This document shows positions 11,613 through 22,938 of a DNA stretch of 64,000 bases, piece by piece; positions within the stretch are counted from its first letter, which is position 1; the number at the start of each line of letters is the position of its first letter. Where the stretch lies: contig NC_012873.2 of NCBI RefSeq assembly GCF_000003195.3, positions 21,974,347 through 22,038,346 of the forward strand. The letters are read 5' to 3'. Origin of the DNA: Sorghum bicolor (Eukaryota > Streptophyta > Magnoliopsida > Poales > Poaceae). Under the pieces are notes generated by a model, which saw nothing but the letters and a program-made list of their open reading frames with translations, was not told the origin of the DNA and made no database searches. The position numbers were made by a program, and so were the translations under genes.

Positions 11613-11735
11613 GGTTCTATTCTCATGTTGTTTTGCAGATGGGCAGAAATACTATGGGTATTGCATCAAGTGTTTGTACCTAGCAATGGGTGATAACTAC
11701 ACCAATGGCTATGGTCACTATTCTCATATATATTT

Positions 11736-11825
11736 TTTATTTTATTATTTTATTTTTTAGAAAATGATTAAGCTAGTTCGTAGTCAAGTTAGCAACCGTT
11801 TTCCCTTCAACGGCGCCAAGAAGCT
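11736..11825 (-). other. Y1 leader with tRNA-Asp primer binding site
   Basis: AT-rich leader between X1 and the Y1 LTR. Bases 11801-11818 on the - strand read as the complement of the 3' end of plant tRNA-Asp, ending in TGGCGCCG, five to seven bases from the LTR. This marks the LTR on its right as the 5' LTR end of a - strand element. Confidence 0.7.
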
Positions 11826-12947
11826 TGTTGACACTTGCTAACACCACTTGAATACTAGGTTGTCATCCCTAGCATGGCACTAGAGTGTACTATGGTATTT
11901 ATAGGCACACAGATAAATCCGCAAGCGCACGGATACTGTTGTAGCTTTTACCCGGTTAAAGGTTTTATCGTATCCACAGGGAAACGGGAGAACTGATCTA
12001 CGCTCTAACTTATCCTAGATAGATAGGTAGGTGTAAATAGGAAAGATGGTAGAATTGAATAAGTACAATATTAAAGGTAAGATAACAATGGGTGATAATA
12101 TGGGAATAGAGAGTAGAGCAATCTAGTATATGTCTGGGACGAACCACGTGATAAGAATACACCACAAAGAATGCTTATCCATAGGCCGATAAACCCTACC
12201 CGTCCTGCTAACAGGAGGTGGACTACAGGGGACCAACGTAACTGTCACCTACGCGGCCTACCACACGATCCAAATAGACAAGGGATATCCACAAGTAATC
12301 TAGGTCTAAGCACCACACTTACACCTATACTACAACTCTAACCTATAGGGTCCTAGAGATTAAAAGTACTCAAAATAGTTGTGAACCAGAACAGACATGG
12401 ATAGTAATTGCATAATGAAATAGAAGTAAATTACCAGAGTCATCCCATGAGCAAGCTTGATTAGAGCTTGATCAGGGCGAAGTACAACTGGTGGAAGAAC
12501 CGATAGGCTGACCTCTCCTCCAATCCTCCCTCGCTCTCTATCACGCTACTATCTAGATCTACTCTAGTTTAGAGATGAGAGGAGAGCTCTTATCTCCAAA
12601 CCCTAGCTTTTGCTCTATCTATGTAGAGGAAAGGTTATCCTTCGAGGGCACCTCTCAACTCTACAATCAACTTGTTCTCCTCCAGGGGCCAGGGGTCTAC
12701 TTATATAGTCCCCTCAAGTGAATCTGGGTCGTCGGATCAAACCGACATTGATTGAACGGTTATCCTTGATCCTTTAGGTCGGTGGAGCGTAATCCGCGAG
12801 ACGGGTCCTGATTGGACTCTAACTCAGGGCGGGCGCCCTAGGGGGGAGGGCGGGCGCCCTGCCCCCAGGCCCGATTGCCTTCCCGTTCGTTCCCGTGGCT
12901 TCTGGAGTCTTCTAGATGATAGAAAATTGCGCGGCACGTTAATATCT
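11826..12947 (-). repeat. Y1, LTR of a Tat/Athila-like element, truncated
   Basis: Starts (on the + strand) TGTTGACACTTG, as do Y2 and Y3. It breaks off at 12947 inside 'ttaatatct' where the complete Y2 LTR continues for another 170 bp. Relative to Y2 and Y3 it lacks about 60 bp near 12139 ('ctagtatatg' joined to 'tctggg'). It contains the reversed TATA box at 12701-12707 and two copies of the GC motif gggcgggcgccct (12827-12839 and 12848-12860). Confidence 0.75.
12701..12707 (-). promoter_or_regulatory. TATA box of LTR Y1
   Basis: 'ttatata' on the + strand, tatataa on the - strand, beside the conserved 'caggggccagggg' block that lies downstream of it in every Tat-like LTR here. Confidence 0.5.
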
Positions 12948-13840
12948 TGTTTAATTCATAACTTGAGTTCCAGGGCTCCAAAATTGGTGAAATAGATTTT
13001 GACATGTTCCATAAATCATGATCTACAGTTTGGTACCATTTTATGTCATGTTTGAACATTTTTTGTGTGTAGTTTTATTTAATACGTGTAAATGCTATTT
13101 CTTAGAAAATGAATGGAAAATAGAATATGCCTCAGAAAAATATGATTCTTGTTTTACTAGCTTTGCATGGCTGTGTAGGTACCGGGAAAAATATATAGCA
13201 CAATAGTTGCTGTATAAATTAAATTATGTTGATATAAATGCTTGCTTGGCAATGGTTTATTGTTTTTAATAAATAATCTGATCATGCAATTAATCTGGTA
13301 ATTTTTGTATGTCTTTCTTATGTTGAGAAGTAATTTAGAAAAATATGAAATCTGTTGTTTGACACTTTGGCACTAGTACGGTATTTTCCCTTAATTATAT
13401 TAATAAACTTGTGAATTTTGTGTGGGCCATGTTTTCTGCCCAAATGCTATGAAAACTTAGTGTAATACGGTGACCTGTAGCTTACTTGATTAGTGAGTGT
13501 GGTTTGTGTGGGGAATAACTCGCCAGCTACTCAGAAATCGTTCGAATCGCCATCCCTCCTAGATAGTGAGCACTTGACTTGAGCTTTGTCCTCGTAGTAA
13601 GGACTATGAAACACTCTAGTTGTGGTATGTGATGAATGGTAATGCTATATGATATGGTACTATCATGTACTACGGGTATTGCATCAATTGTTTGTACCCA
13701 GCAATGGGTGATAACTAGACCAAGGGCAGTGGTCACTCTATCTCCTCTTTTGCTTTTGTGAGAATGATTAGTCTCTGGCACTGTAATGAACTAAGTGTTT
13801 GAGTGTGGTTTCAAACTAGAATGCTTCCGCTACTATCAAT
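12948..13840 (+). repeat. X3, internally deleted chromovirus-type LTR fragment
   Basis: Three blocks collinear with X1, joined by deletions: 12948-13456 matches 9521-10030, 13457-13665 matches about 11177-11385, and 13666-13730 matches about 11650-11715. It continues to 13840 with sequence ('gcttccgctact') that matches the T3 LTR near 28200, beyond the point where X1 and X2 stop. Left junction to Y1 shares 'atct' and right junction to Z2 shares 'ctt'. No gene. Confidence 0.65.
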
Positions 13841-14064
13841 CTTGGTGATCTTTCCAACCATATATGCCATGCACCATGACACGTTGTAGATTGGTACAGT
13901 TTTGAACAAAGATTTGTACCAATGTCCTCACGTGACAGACTTGGACTTCTAGAGCAGTCTTCACCAAACTGACCATATCTTGAGCGTAAGATACCCAAAA
14001 TATATGGAACTTCTTGCATTCAAATGTAGACTTCTTAAGCTTTCCAAAGTGTCCTCATTCACCT
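13841..14064 (-). repeat. Z2, duplicate of Z1 non-coding part
   Basis: Matches 7824-8043 with a few substitutions. It is the left end of the second copy of the 5.1-kb duplication. Confidence 0.65.
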
Positions 14065-14445
14065 TCATAGCTTTCGGTAATCTAAAGTTATGACATGTTC
14101 TTTAGAGTGGTCTGTTTGGACGTCTGAACCATCAGCACTGATCTGATCGGGCATCTGAACATGTTGGTTCGATTCCTCCTTATTGGGCCGATCCTCATGG
14201 TCCATTTCATCCTTTTCTTCATATGTATTCCTGATTACAATCAACATAGAACACTTAGGTAGTATAACATTCTCAGAAGTATTAAAACTGAAATCAACTA
14301 GGGATGAATTCACTTGCTCATGTAGTTTCTTGGTATGACTTCTTGTAAGTGGCCCTTGAATTGTATCTTTTAGGTTGGATGGTGGATGATTGACATGAGA
14401 AAGATCATGCATGGTTGGGATGTCCACATCAAATTTGTAATTCAA
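14065..14445 (-). pseudogene. Z2, C-terminal tail of a gypsy polyprotein
   Basis: A 126-codon - strand frame, the better copy of the tail at 8044-8427. It contains 'MHDLSHVNHPPSNLKD', 'GPLTRSHTKKLHEQVNSS' and a Glu/Asp-rich stretch, and ends 'EHVITLDYRKL' and stop. By position and the PLTR-type word it looks like the region after integrase in a gypsy pol protein, with no catalytic part. The upstream reading is replaced by X2 sequence at about 14446, so it is a fragment. It could also be the 3' end of another kind of polyprotein. Confidence 0.55.
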
Positions 14446-16405
14446 ATTCTATTTAGAATTTGAGGTTACACTTTAAAGCAAAGTTGTAGAGGATTTTATT
14501 TGGAACATTTTCTCTTTTTACCCCAAGCTCTGAAAATTTTGCAAGGCCTTCAAAATTTGTGTTTAAGCTTTTGGGAAAAGAAAAATTTAAAAAAAAAGAA
14601 AGGGGGCGCTGTTCACTGGCGGGTCGGCGCCATCCAACCGGCCCAGCCAGCGAAACGGCCCGGTCTCGCCCCTGCGCGCCGACTCCCTCCTCCCGCTCGC
14701 CGCGACGGCAGCGCCACGCGCACGCTCGATCTTGTTAGGGTCGCGACGCCGCGTGGTCACCATGCGCGCCCGCCCGCGCCATGCTACCCCGCCTCGCCTG
14801 CCGGCACCACCAGCGCACTCGCCATTCCTCTCCCTCTCCCGTGTGCTTGCCATCGTCTCCTCTCCCACCTCCTTACCCTCGCTCCGAGCTTGCCAACGCT
14901 GCCGTTGCCATTGGGGTTCCCGAGCTCCGCCACGGCCATTCCCATCCGATGAGCTATCCATTCCTCGATTCCTCCCTTCCTGAGCTCTGCTTCCACCTCA
15001 CCGTCCTCGAACGCTCCTTCCCGTGCTTGGACGCGCCTGGTAAGAACCTCCTCCGCCCTCATCATCTTCTCCGGTGAGCGCGCCGCCACGGCTCACGCGG
15101 CCAATACGCTACCGTGCTTTCCCGTCGTCTTTTCTAGTGCATCGCGTCCGCCTTGACCTTGCCTAACTCCCTCTCACCTCCAATCACGATCTACTGGGCT
15201 GGAAGGACAGGTTCCTCGGCGAGCAGAGCCGCCGCTCCGCCATGACTGGTAGTGAGCTCATCCTAGCCCAGCTCCTGTAGAGTTAGGGCGTCCATCGTGT
15301 TCGCCTTGAACCGTAGATCATCTCGGGGTACTTGGTTCGTCGAGGGAGGTCACGGGCGGTGAGCTCTGGCTCACCGTAGTTCGCCCCCTCCCAGCAGTGA
15401 CTAACGGGTCGGACCCGTGGCCCACCTGTCTGACGCTCGCATGGTGAGCAAGTGCACTGCACCGGGTGCACCTAGCCAAAGTCAGCCGGATTTGAATTTT
15501 GGTTTTCAGAAAATGATTTTCACAAAATGATTTAAATCTTGTTTAATTCATAACTTGAGTTCCAGGGCTCCAAAATTGGTGAAATAAATTTTGACATGTT
15601 ACATAAATCAAGATCTACAGTTTGGTACCATTTTATGTCAGGTTTGAACATTTTTTCTGTGTAGTTTTATTTAATACATGTAAATGCTATTACTTAGAAA
15701 ATGAATGGAAAATAGAATATGCCTCAGAAAAATATGATTCCTGTTTTACAAGCTTTGCATGGCTGTGTAGTTGCCGGGAAATATATATAGCACAATAGTT
15801 GCTGTATAAATTAAATTATGTTGATATAAATGCTATCTTGGCAGTGGTTTATTATTTTTAATAAATAATCTTATCATGCAATTAATCTGGTAATTTTTGT
15901 ATGTCTTTCTTACGTTGAGAAGTAATTTAGAAAAATATGAAATCTATTGTTTGACACTTTGGCACTAGTACGGTATTTTCCCTTAATTATATTAATAAAC
16001 TTGTGAATTTTGTGTGGGCCATGTTTTTTGCCCAAATGCTATGAAAACTTAGTGGTAGACTTTACATATGATTTGTGTCCTGCCGTCATTTTTGTAGAAT
16101 TTATTAAGATACAGAAATACATGCTACTATTGTAAGCCTAATAAGTACTAAATAAATAAATAAAACCTTGCTACGCATGAAATAGATAAAATGAAATATG
16201 TTTGGTGTATCTTTGGAGCACTAGGATAACTTGCTAGTTTAGTATTAGCTTGTAGAAGAGAATGCAATAGATAACTTGTTTAGGTTACGTGTTATTGGAT
16301 GATGTTGACTACCTAGTGGTGATAATTTCTTGTTTCATTCATCATGACCCTTATTTGTCAGAGAAGAAGTATGCACTTACTCCATAAAAGCATATCATAA
16401 TCATC

Positions 16406-16639
16406 TTGCCTTCACTTGTATACTACTGCACTTCGAGCATCCTGCAGCTCCACTTATTTGTGCATATACATCATACAGGCTCGCAGAACGAGGTAGAACC
16501 CGACGAGCAGGAGAAACAGCAGGGACTTTTGGAAGAACACGAGCTAGAGGAAGAATTGCAGGAGTGCCCTGACCACAGGCCTAGCATCCTCGAGAGAGGC
16601 AATCCCCAGAGCATTCTAAGTCTCCCTATTTCTCGCTAA
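16406..16639 (+). other. conserved acidic mini-ORF inside LTR X2
   Basis: A 77-codon frame equivalent to 10355-10597. It has two small in-frame changes (KN shortened to N; a three-codon shortening in the Glu-rich part) yet stays open, ending 'ELQECPDHRPSILERGNPQS' then ILSLPISR and stop. The indels are multiples of three, hinting that the frame was kept for a time. Confidence 0.4.
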
Positions 16640-17632
16640 CTTACTTTGTTATATCATGATGGTTTGCTCTGTTGCATTAAGTTATAGGAGTTGTTTGATA
16701 CCATTGATGCATAGTTATTCCTTGAATTTACCACCTGTCTACCTTCCTTGTCCTAAGTAGATTAGGCCCGAAGTCTATGCTTAGCTTGCCAAGCGCGTTA
16801 GAAGTCGGGTGATTTCTGTCACCTGTGAGATATAGGTGGATACCAAAAGGGTTAGCTATTTGATGCTATCATGGGAAGTAACCTAGTGTGGGAAAAGAAA
16901 CTGAGACCAGGCAGGGTCTTATGGTGGTGTTTGACCATAATAACCCCTGCTTGTGTCGATTAAGTACTGATGGTTGACGGCCCTCTTGTCATGTTGAACG
17001 TATGCCCCACACTTCGCTGGAAGGATAAGTTATTCCGACCGCGAAGCCTGAACACTATCCGGGCCGGAAATCAGCCTGATGTACGCGCTGTATTGGTGAT
17101 GGTTGGGGAGAACGATGAGGGTGCGGCGCGCAACCTTAGTATACCTTGGATACCTCAGTCGCCGAACGGTCCTCGGGTACGGGCGGTGCTTGTTGAAAAC
17201 GCGGATTGGTCCTAGATAGTGTAATACGGTGACCTGTAGCTTACTTGATCAATGAGTGTGGTTTGTGTGGGGAATAACTCACCAGCTGGTCAGAAATCGT
17301 TCGAATCGCCATCGCTCCTAGATAGTGAGCACTTGACTTGAGCTTTGTCCTCATAGTAAGGACTATGAAACACTCTAGTTATGGTATGTGACGAATGGAA
17401 ATGCTATATGACATGGTACTATCATGTTTAAACAACTATTTGCAATAGTATAGGTGCCAACTTAGACGGTAGGTAATGATACTTAACTGGAGCCAAATAA
17501 ATGCAATGGGTTCTTAGGAACATACTTCTAGATGGTTAAAGCTTTTACGTAACAAGGGTTGAGCTATCCCACTATACAGCCTTCATGATCCTTGAGAGTC
17601 TTTCATTTCTAGTTCATGATGGTTAAGTCTAG

Positions 17633-17654
17633 CTGAGTACATTCTCGTACTCAG
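17633..17654 (+). other. conserved LTR hairpin (X2)
   Basis: CTGAGTAC, loop attctc, GTACTCAG; the same as at 11591-11612. Confidence 0.6.
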
Positions 17655-17765
17655 GGTTCTATTCTCATGTTGTTTTGCAGATGGGTAGAAATACTATGGG
17701 TATTGCATCAAATGTTTGTACCCAGCAATGGGTGATAATACACCAAGGGCTATGGTCACTATTCT

Positions 17766-17869
17766 CATATATATTTTTTTATTTTATTTTATTTATTTTT
17801 TTAGAAAATGATTAAGCTAGTTCGTAGTCAACTCAGCAACCGTTTCCCTGGCAATGGCGCCAAAAAGCT
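17766..17869 (-). other. leader with tRNA-Asp primer binding site left of LTR Y2
   Basis: AT-rich leader like 11736-11825. The primer site is at 17845-17862 (+ strand 'tccctggcaatggcgcca'), a close match to the 3' end of plant tRNA-Asp, separated from the LTR by 'aaaagct'. Confidence 0.75.
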
Positions 17870-19222
17870 TGTTGACACTTGCTAACACCACTTGAATACT
17901 AGGTTGTTATCCCCAGCATGGCACTAGAGTGTACTATGGTATTTATACGCACACAGATAAATCCGCAAGCGCACGGATACCGTTGTAGCTTTTACCTGGT
18001 TAAAGGTTTTATCGTATCCACAGGGAAACGGGAGAACTGATCTACGCTCTAACTTATCCTAGATAGATAGGTAGGTGTAAATAGGAAAGATGGTAGAATT
18101 GAATAAGTACAATATTAAAGGTAAGATAACAATGGGTGATAATATGGGAATAGAGTGTAGAGCAATCTAGTATATGGGCGATGGTAGGAGAATAGAGAGG
18201 GTAACTATGGTTTCTCTACTTCAAAGGGGTATGTCTATGTCTGGGACGAACCACGTGATAAGAATACACCACAAAGGATGCTTATCCATAGGCCGATAAA
18301 CCCTACCCGTCCTGCTAAGAGGAGGCGGACTACAGGGGACCAACGTAACTGCCACCTATGCGGCCTACCACACGATCCGACTAGACAGGGGATATCCACA
18401 AGTAATCTAGGTCTAAGCACCACACTTACACCTATACTACAACTCTAACCTATATGGTCCTAGAGATTAAAAGTACTCAAAATAGTTGTGAACCAGAACA
18501 TACATGGATAGTAATTGCATAATGAAATAGAAGTAAATTACCAGAGTCATCCCATGAGCAAGCTTGATTAGAGCTTGATCAGGGTGAAGTACAACCGGAG
18601 GAAGAACCGACAGGCTGGCCTCTCCTCCAATCCTCCCTCGCTCTCCGTCTCGCTACTATCTAGATCTACTCTAGTTTAGAGATGAGAGGAGAGCTCTTAT
18701 CTCCAAACCCTAGCTTTTCCTCTATCTATGTAGAGGAAAGGTTATCCTTCGAGGGCACCTCTCAACTCTACAATCAACTTGTTCTCCTCCAGGGGCCAGG
18801 GGTCTGCTTATATAGTCCCCTCAAGTGAATCTGGGCCGTCGGATAAAACCGACATTGATTGAATGGTTATCCTTGAACCTTTAGGTCGGTGGAGCGTAAT
18901 TCCCGAGACGGGTCCTGATTGGACTCTAACTCTGGGCTGGCGCCCTAAGGGGGAGGGCGGGCGCCCTACCCCCAGGCCTGATTGCCTTTCCGTTCATTCC
19001 CGTGGCTTCTGGAGTCTTCTAGATGATAGAAAATTGCCGACACATTAATATCTCTATGTAAACCCGACATGTGGAATTCCTGATAACCCCCTACAGAAAT
19101 AGACAAACACCAAAACTCGTGGAATTCTGTCAGATAAAACTCTAAGTTTGGGTGTTGGTTGTATTTGGATCCTTTTCTTTATTTATTTGATGATTATATT
19201 TGGTACTTAAGGACCGTCAACA
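17870..19222 (-). repeat. Y2, complete Tat/Athila-like LTR
   Basis: 1353 bp bounded by TGTTGACAC and GTCAACA on the + strand. Unusually, a primer-binding site lies on its left (17845-17862) and a polypurine tract on its right (19223-19234), so it is at once the 5' LTR of a left unit and the 3' LTR of the right unit. U3 features on the - strand are a TATA box at 18808-18814 and the GC motif twice (18934-18946 with one change, and 18955-18967). Confidence 0.8.
18808..18814 (-). promoter_or_regulatory. TATA box of LTR Y2
   Basis: Reversed tatataa in the conserved setting 'ggactatataagcagaccc' (- strand), followed downstream by 'ccctggcccctggagg'. Confidence 0.5.
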
Positions 19223-19234
19223 ACTCCCCCAAGC
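19223..19234 (-). other. Y2 polypurine tract
   Basis: 'aactcccccaag' on the + strand, cttgggggagtt on the - strand, immediately next to the LTR. The same tract borders Y4 at 60943-60954. Confidence 0.75.
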
Positions 19235-19850
19235 TTACCTCTTGCTCGTCCCTGAGCAAGGATGGACTCAAGAGTTTCTGCAGTGGTTTCATGCCTTAAA
19301 AGTACACATGCGTTCAAGCAAGATCTCATCTCTGAGTTAAAGTAAACTGTTAAGACTTAAAACTTACTCATTTTACCTTTCACCATGGGGCTTGCAACCG
19401 TCACTTGTGTCTCGAGCAGTTAAAAGATAGAACGGTCAAGTCAAGCGCCATGTCTCTTGTTCTTGATCAACTATAGTTCTGGAGTTTTTGCAGATTTTCA
19501 AATAAAACTCAGAGATTCCTTGTATGACTCTCTTAATTCTCTCTTTTGTGGTATTTCTAGATCCTTACCAAGGCAGTGATGGTATTTGCCTTCTCTCAAA
19601 GCATGTGATATTTTTGGTATGAGGCATAGTGACATTGCCTTCTCTCTCACCCTACTCTAATAAGGTTTTGATATCTGGAGCTCATAGGTGGGAGACAGCT
19701 AATACATACTTACAAGACATTTATTGCATAGTCAAACCATGGATCTAGAGAAACAAGTCAATATGTCAAATCAAGATGTGCATGTGTGGCAGATGAATGG
19801 TGTATGGTGATGGTGGTGATAATGGTGAAAGCAATGGTGAAAATCTAATT
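19235..19850 (-). other. Y2 3' untranslated interior
   Basis: AT-rich and without a gene. It is alignable with the Y4 interior (60955-61436), more distantly with W (41438-42000), and its right end with the reverse of P (49216-49407). This common 3' region links all the Tat-like elements of the window. Confidence 0.6.
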
Positions 19851-20091
19851 CTACTTTTGCTCTTTTGAGGAGATACATACCTTTCTTGCACTTTGAACCT
19901 TTTTGAGGGGAATGATATACTCTATATTTTCTTTTTCTTTTCTCTCAGGTGGGTATCTTGTACCCCTAATTCTATTGTCGGACACTTGTCCATTTTTACC
20001 TCTCGTCTCACTTTTTCTTTTCTTCGAGGTTCCTGGCACTTGCCCCTTTTTATTTCCTTGTATATTTTATTTTTATTTTTTTCGTTCAGAG
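19851..20091 (-). other. Y2 purine-rich region with small basic ORF
   Basis: The - strand is purine-rich and encodes a Lys/Arg-rich frame containing 'GTSKKRKSETRGKNGQVSD' and ending 'VCISSKEQK' and stop (19851-20039, with relatives upstream in another frame). The same frame occurs in P at 48961-49215 with the same stop. It holds the short hairpins ggacaagtgtcc and a broken gggcaagtgccc. It may be a small protein or only a structured purine-rich RNA. Confidence 0.35.
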
Positions 20092-21456
20092 CACTCACCC
20101 TCCTAGAATAATGTAGCAAGTGATAGTACCCAAAACATCTCGAGCATTTATTTCACGGGGAATAACAGGGATAGGATAATGTTTTTGGCTATTCTCTCCT
20201 AGATATTTGTAGAATCATTTTAGGTGAATCTGGAGATGGAATTAGTGGATGTATATGGATGCGTACTTCCAGAGTAGAAGTAGCATGTATGAGTGAACGT
20301 GCAAGTGAATCTTGATTTTAACCGCATGACAAGCTCCTAATGGTCTACACAGCTTGACCATACTCAATGCTCATAAGTAGTAAAAAGTAAATGTATGGTT
20401 CATAGTCTAATAAGCATGTATATGTGGCTGTGGTAGCATTTTAAACTCTCATCATACAGGAACTCATCATGCAACATTTTAAAGATTTTCAAAGATAAAA
20501 CTCTCCAGAATTCTAGCATCTCTAGGGACAGATAAACAACAGATCAACCTTCCCATATCATATCCGTTAACGACATAGACTTTTGATCAGGTACTCTTCC
20601 CACAAGTTCAGGTTTAGAGCAAGCTTTAAATTATAACAATTATGCCTAAACTTGAGAGAGAGCTCAATTTTGAGAACTAGTCATGGCAGAGCAACTATTC
20701 ATCATTTCCATGTTAGAGCTTATCATGAGGATTCATAGCAAACTTTATTTATTTATTTAGCAAACTAAGCAAAGATATATATATATATATAAGCATAAAA
20801 TCTTTATTTGAGTTTTTATGATTATGCATTTTTTTATTATTTGAGTAAAGTATAAACGCGAGTAGAAACACTTAGCTGGATAAATGGGGGTGCTCTCCCC
20901 CAAGCTGGATTTTGACGTAATTTCTTCTGATGTAGCTAGCAGGTGGCGGAGGTGTATTTGAATGTCGGCAGTACCCTGACAGCGATTAGGATGTCCTCCG
21001 TCTGCTAGTCTTCTTTGATCCTTGAATTTTGTGAAGCTCAAATAGACAACAAAGCTTTGTGGAACTGGTTAAGTGTTAGCATAAAATCTCTTTGCCTTTA
21101 TCATGTTGAGCTTCCTCTAATAAATATTACTCTCTTCGGTAGGATCATAAATTTATTTTTATATTTTCATTTCTATAGGACAAGAATATATTTATGCACA
21201 GTGAATGTACTTATGGGTTTTATGCCACGAGCATAGTCACATGGGGCTTACTATTTTTAACATTTTTATTTTCTTTTCAAGATAGCATGATTAACTAACA
21301 AGCCATTTAAGGATAGTAAATAATTAAAGGGGAAAGGGAATGCAGAAAGGATAAATATGGATAATTACCGATTTTACCTTTCGGCGAAGGTTCAATGTTT
21401 TAAATCTTCTGAAAAAGACTTCTCACCTTGTTCATTCTTTAGGTACGTCATTTGAT
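20092..21456 (-). other. Y2 non-coding interior with PPT-like site
   Basis: No gene seen. It includes a short (AT)n run at 20775-20790 and an internal polypurine-like site at 20888-20900 ('tctcccccaagct' on the + strand), matched in P at about 48178-48192. Near 21385 the sequence skips about 680 bp that in P (47050-47730) hold the protease remnant, so Y2 has lost its protease by deletion. Confidence 0.55.
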
Positions 21457-21708
21457 TCAGGTGTGGATCTTGACGTCTACACCATCTTGATATGGTGTCA
21501 CCCATGTTCTTCGTTTGCCCAGTAGTTCGAAGTGCGGCGTTGGCAGTATCTTGCTCAGTGTGTTTGTGCTCGTAGATCCAGGTCCTTCACTTGGTAGAGT
21601 CTGGGAGTTGAAAAATCCTCCATGTTTCTCAAAATATGTCCTGCTCATAGAGGCAAGGTAGAGATCAAGTGCATGGGTCCTGTTGGTGGAAAACACCAAC
21701 AGAACCAA
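21457..21708 (-). pseudogene. Y2 pre-protease ORF remnant
   Basis: An 83-codon - strand frame ('THALDLYLASMSRTYFEKHG', 'PHFELLGKRRTWVTPYQDG') aligned in DNA with P 46735-46960, where stops and shifts break it. In P this stretch leads into the protease remnant, so it probably belonged to the gag-protease spacer of a polyprotein. The protease itself is deleted here. No domain recognised. Confidence 0.4.
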
Positions 21709-22938
21709 AAGTATATTTATTCTTCTCTATCCTCAAGCATACGGAGCAAGACAAAGTTAATGGGTGATAAGTTCATGAGTGTAGCACTTATAACATTTGT
21801 TAGATCAGATCGCTCAACCTTATGGAAAGATAATCTATCTATGTATATGTATTTTTCTTTATATCTCTCAAAGATTGAATGTGTAACATTTTAGCTCATA
21901 TGATCAGGAGTTTGGGATCATGGAGGTAGTACTAGGAACAAAGATTAAAGGAATAAACATGTTGAATCAGTTGGGTTGGTTAATTTGGAGTTATAAATCA
22001 TACATGTTTGTCTCTTTATGTGAACTCTAGAACCAAGGAGAAGCTTATAAAAGTGATTATCACGTACCTTAAGATGTTACCTTACTTGAAGAGTGATGGT
22101 ACCGTATCACCTTGTGGAAGCTTTCCTTTCTTAGCGGTTGTGCATCGTGTCTGTGGCACCCTACATGGGTCATCTCTTATGAGCTTTGTCTTCCTTTTGT
22201 AAATTGTTAAACTTCATGTGTCTCTCTCTTTGTCTCCAATGTGAGTTTATCTCAGGACTTCCTAGGTTGATATTGAAAGTTTTTCTGCAGGGGTTAGTCC
22301 AACAAAATATACTAATGTCTACACAAATAGTTTTTAGTTCAGTAACCAAACTAGACTTCATGTCTAATCAGATTAAGGAAGGCTATTTAACCTAAGCACC
22401 ACGCTTAATTTAAATGCCAATGGAAGTATGTCGAGTACTTCAAAACCAACACTTACTTGTGAATAGACAAAGGTAGCATGACAACATTATGGAGATCTAC
22501 TCAAGTGGAGATGAAAATAGAATGATTAGTGTTTAACAAATTGAGCATGTCTCAAAGGTAGAGACAACCAACATAGCAACATGGCAAAGGATATTTTTAT
22601 GTAAGGAACTCCCCCAAACTTGAATTTTGCAAAATTCAAGTTTGGATGAATTTAATTTAGTGTTGCATGATGATTGGTTGGACATACCTTGTACTTGCTT
22701 GTCGTTCATCCGATCTTCTTGCTCCAATCCTGGAAAGGTTAGTGACAAGAATACCTGAAGGAATATTTTCAATTATTCTTATATGCTCAATACACAAGGT
22801 AATGTTGCAAATAATTAAAAGCTCATGTTATGATCTTATCAGTGCTTATTTTAGGACACTAAGCTTGTCCTTGGGAAACCATCAATTTATGCCGGCGAAG
22901 TGGTTTCCCTTCCAACGCTGACCTATATCAAGATCAAC
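21709..22938 (-). other. Y2 non-coding spacer with 32-bp palindrome and PPT-like site
   Basis: Between the unknown ORF and the pre-protease remnant. No gene seen. It holds an internal polypurine-like site (- strand tttgggggagtt, 22606-22617 on +) partly overlapped by a perfect 32-bp palindrome at 22614-22645. The corresponding part of P is 45453-46730. Confidence 0.55.
22614..22645. other. perfect 32-bp palindrome beside an internal PPT
   Basis: Each half is the exact reverse complement of the other, with centre 'ttttgcaaaa'. P has the same palindrome at 45743-45774 with two mismatched pairs. It abuts the purine run tttgggggag. Confidence 0.8.

Larger units (their letters stand above)
8430..11735 (+). 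repeat. X1, chromovirus-type LTR truncated at both ends
   Basis: About 3.3 kb resembling the long LTRs of T2 and T3. In order it has an AT-rich part with 'gcaaagttgtaga', a GC-rich block (8590-9460), a long AT-rich part, a conserved acidic mini-ORF (10355-10597), the 'cttgtcatgttgaacg' and 'ttccgaccgcgaagcc' blocks (10943-11006) and the hairpin at 11591-11612. The LTR start (TGTAACACCC) and its end are missing, so it is neither solo nor intact. It is nearly the same as X2 (14446-17765) with identical junctions to Z and Y, showing a shared duplication. ORFs in the GC block are composition effects. Confidence 0.7.
14446..17765 (+). repeat. X2, chromovirus-type LTR truncated at both ends
   Basis: Second copy of X1 at an offset of 6.01-6.05 kb, with the same internal order: GC-rich block at 14610-15480, mini-ORF at 16406-16639, conserved blocks at 16984-17047 and hairpin at 17633-17654. 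Differences are scattered substitutions and small indels. The joins to Z2 and to the Y2 leader are the same as in copy 1, so the unit was duplicated after being assembled. Confidence 0.7.

Noticed and set aside
20775..20790. (AT)n run as a regulatory or origin-like element
   Set aside because: Short simple repeat in AT-rich decaying DNA, not present in the matching part of P.
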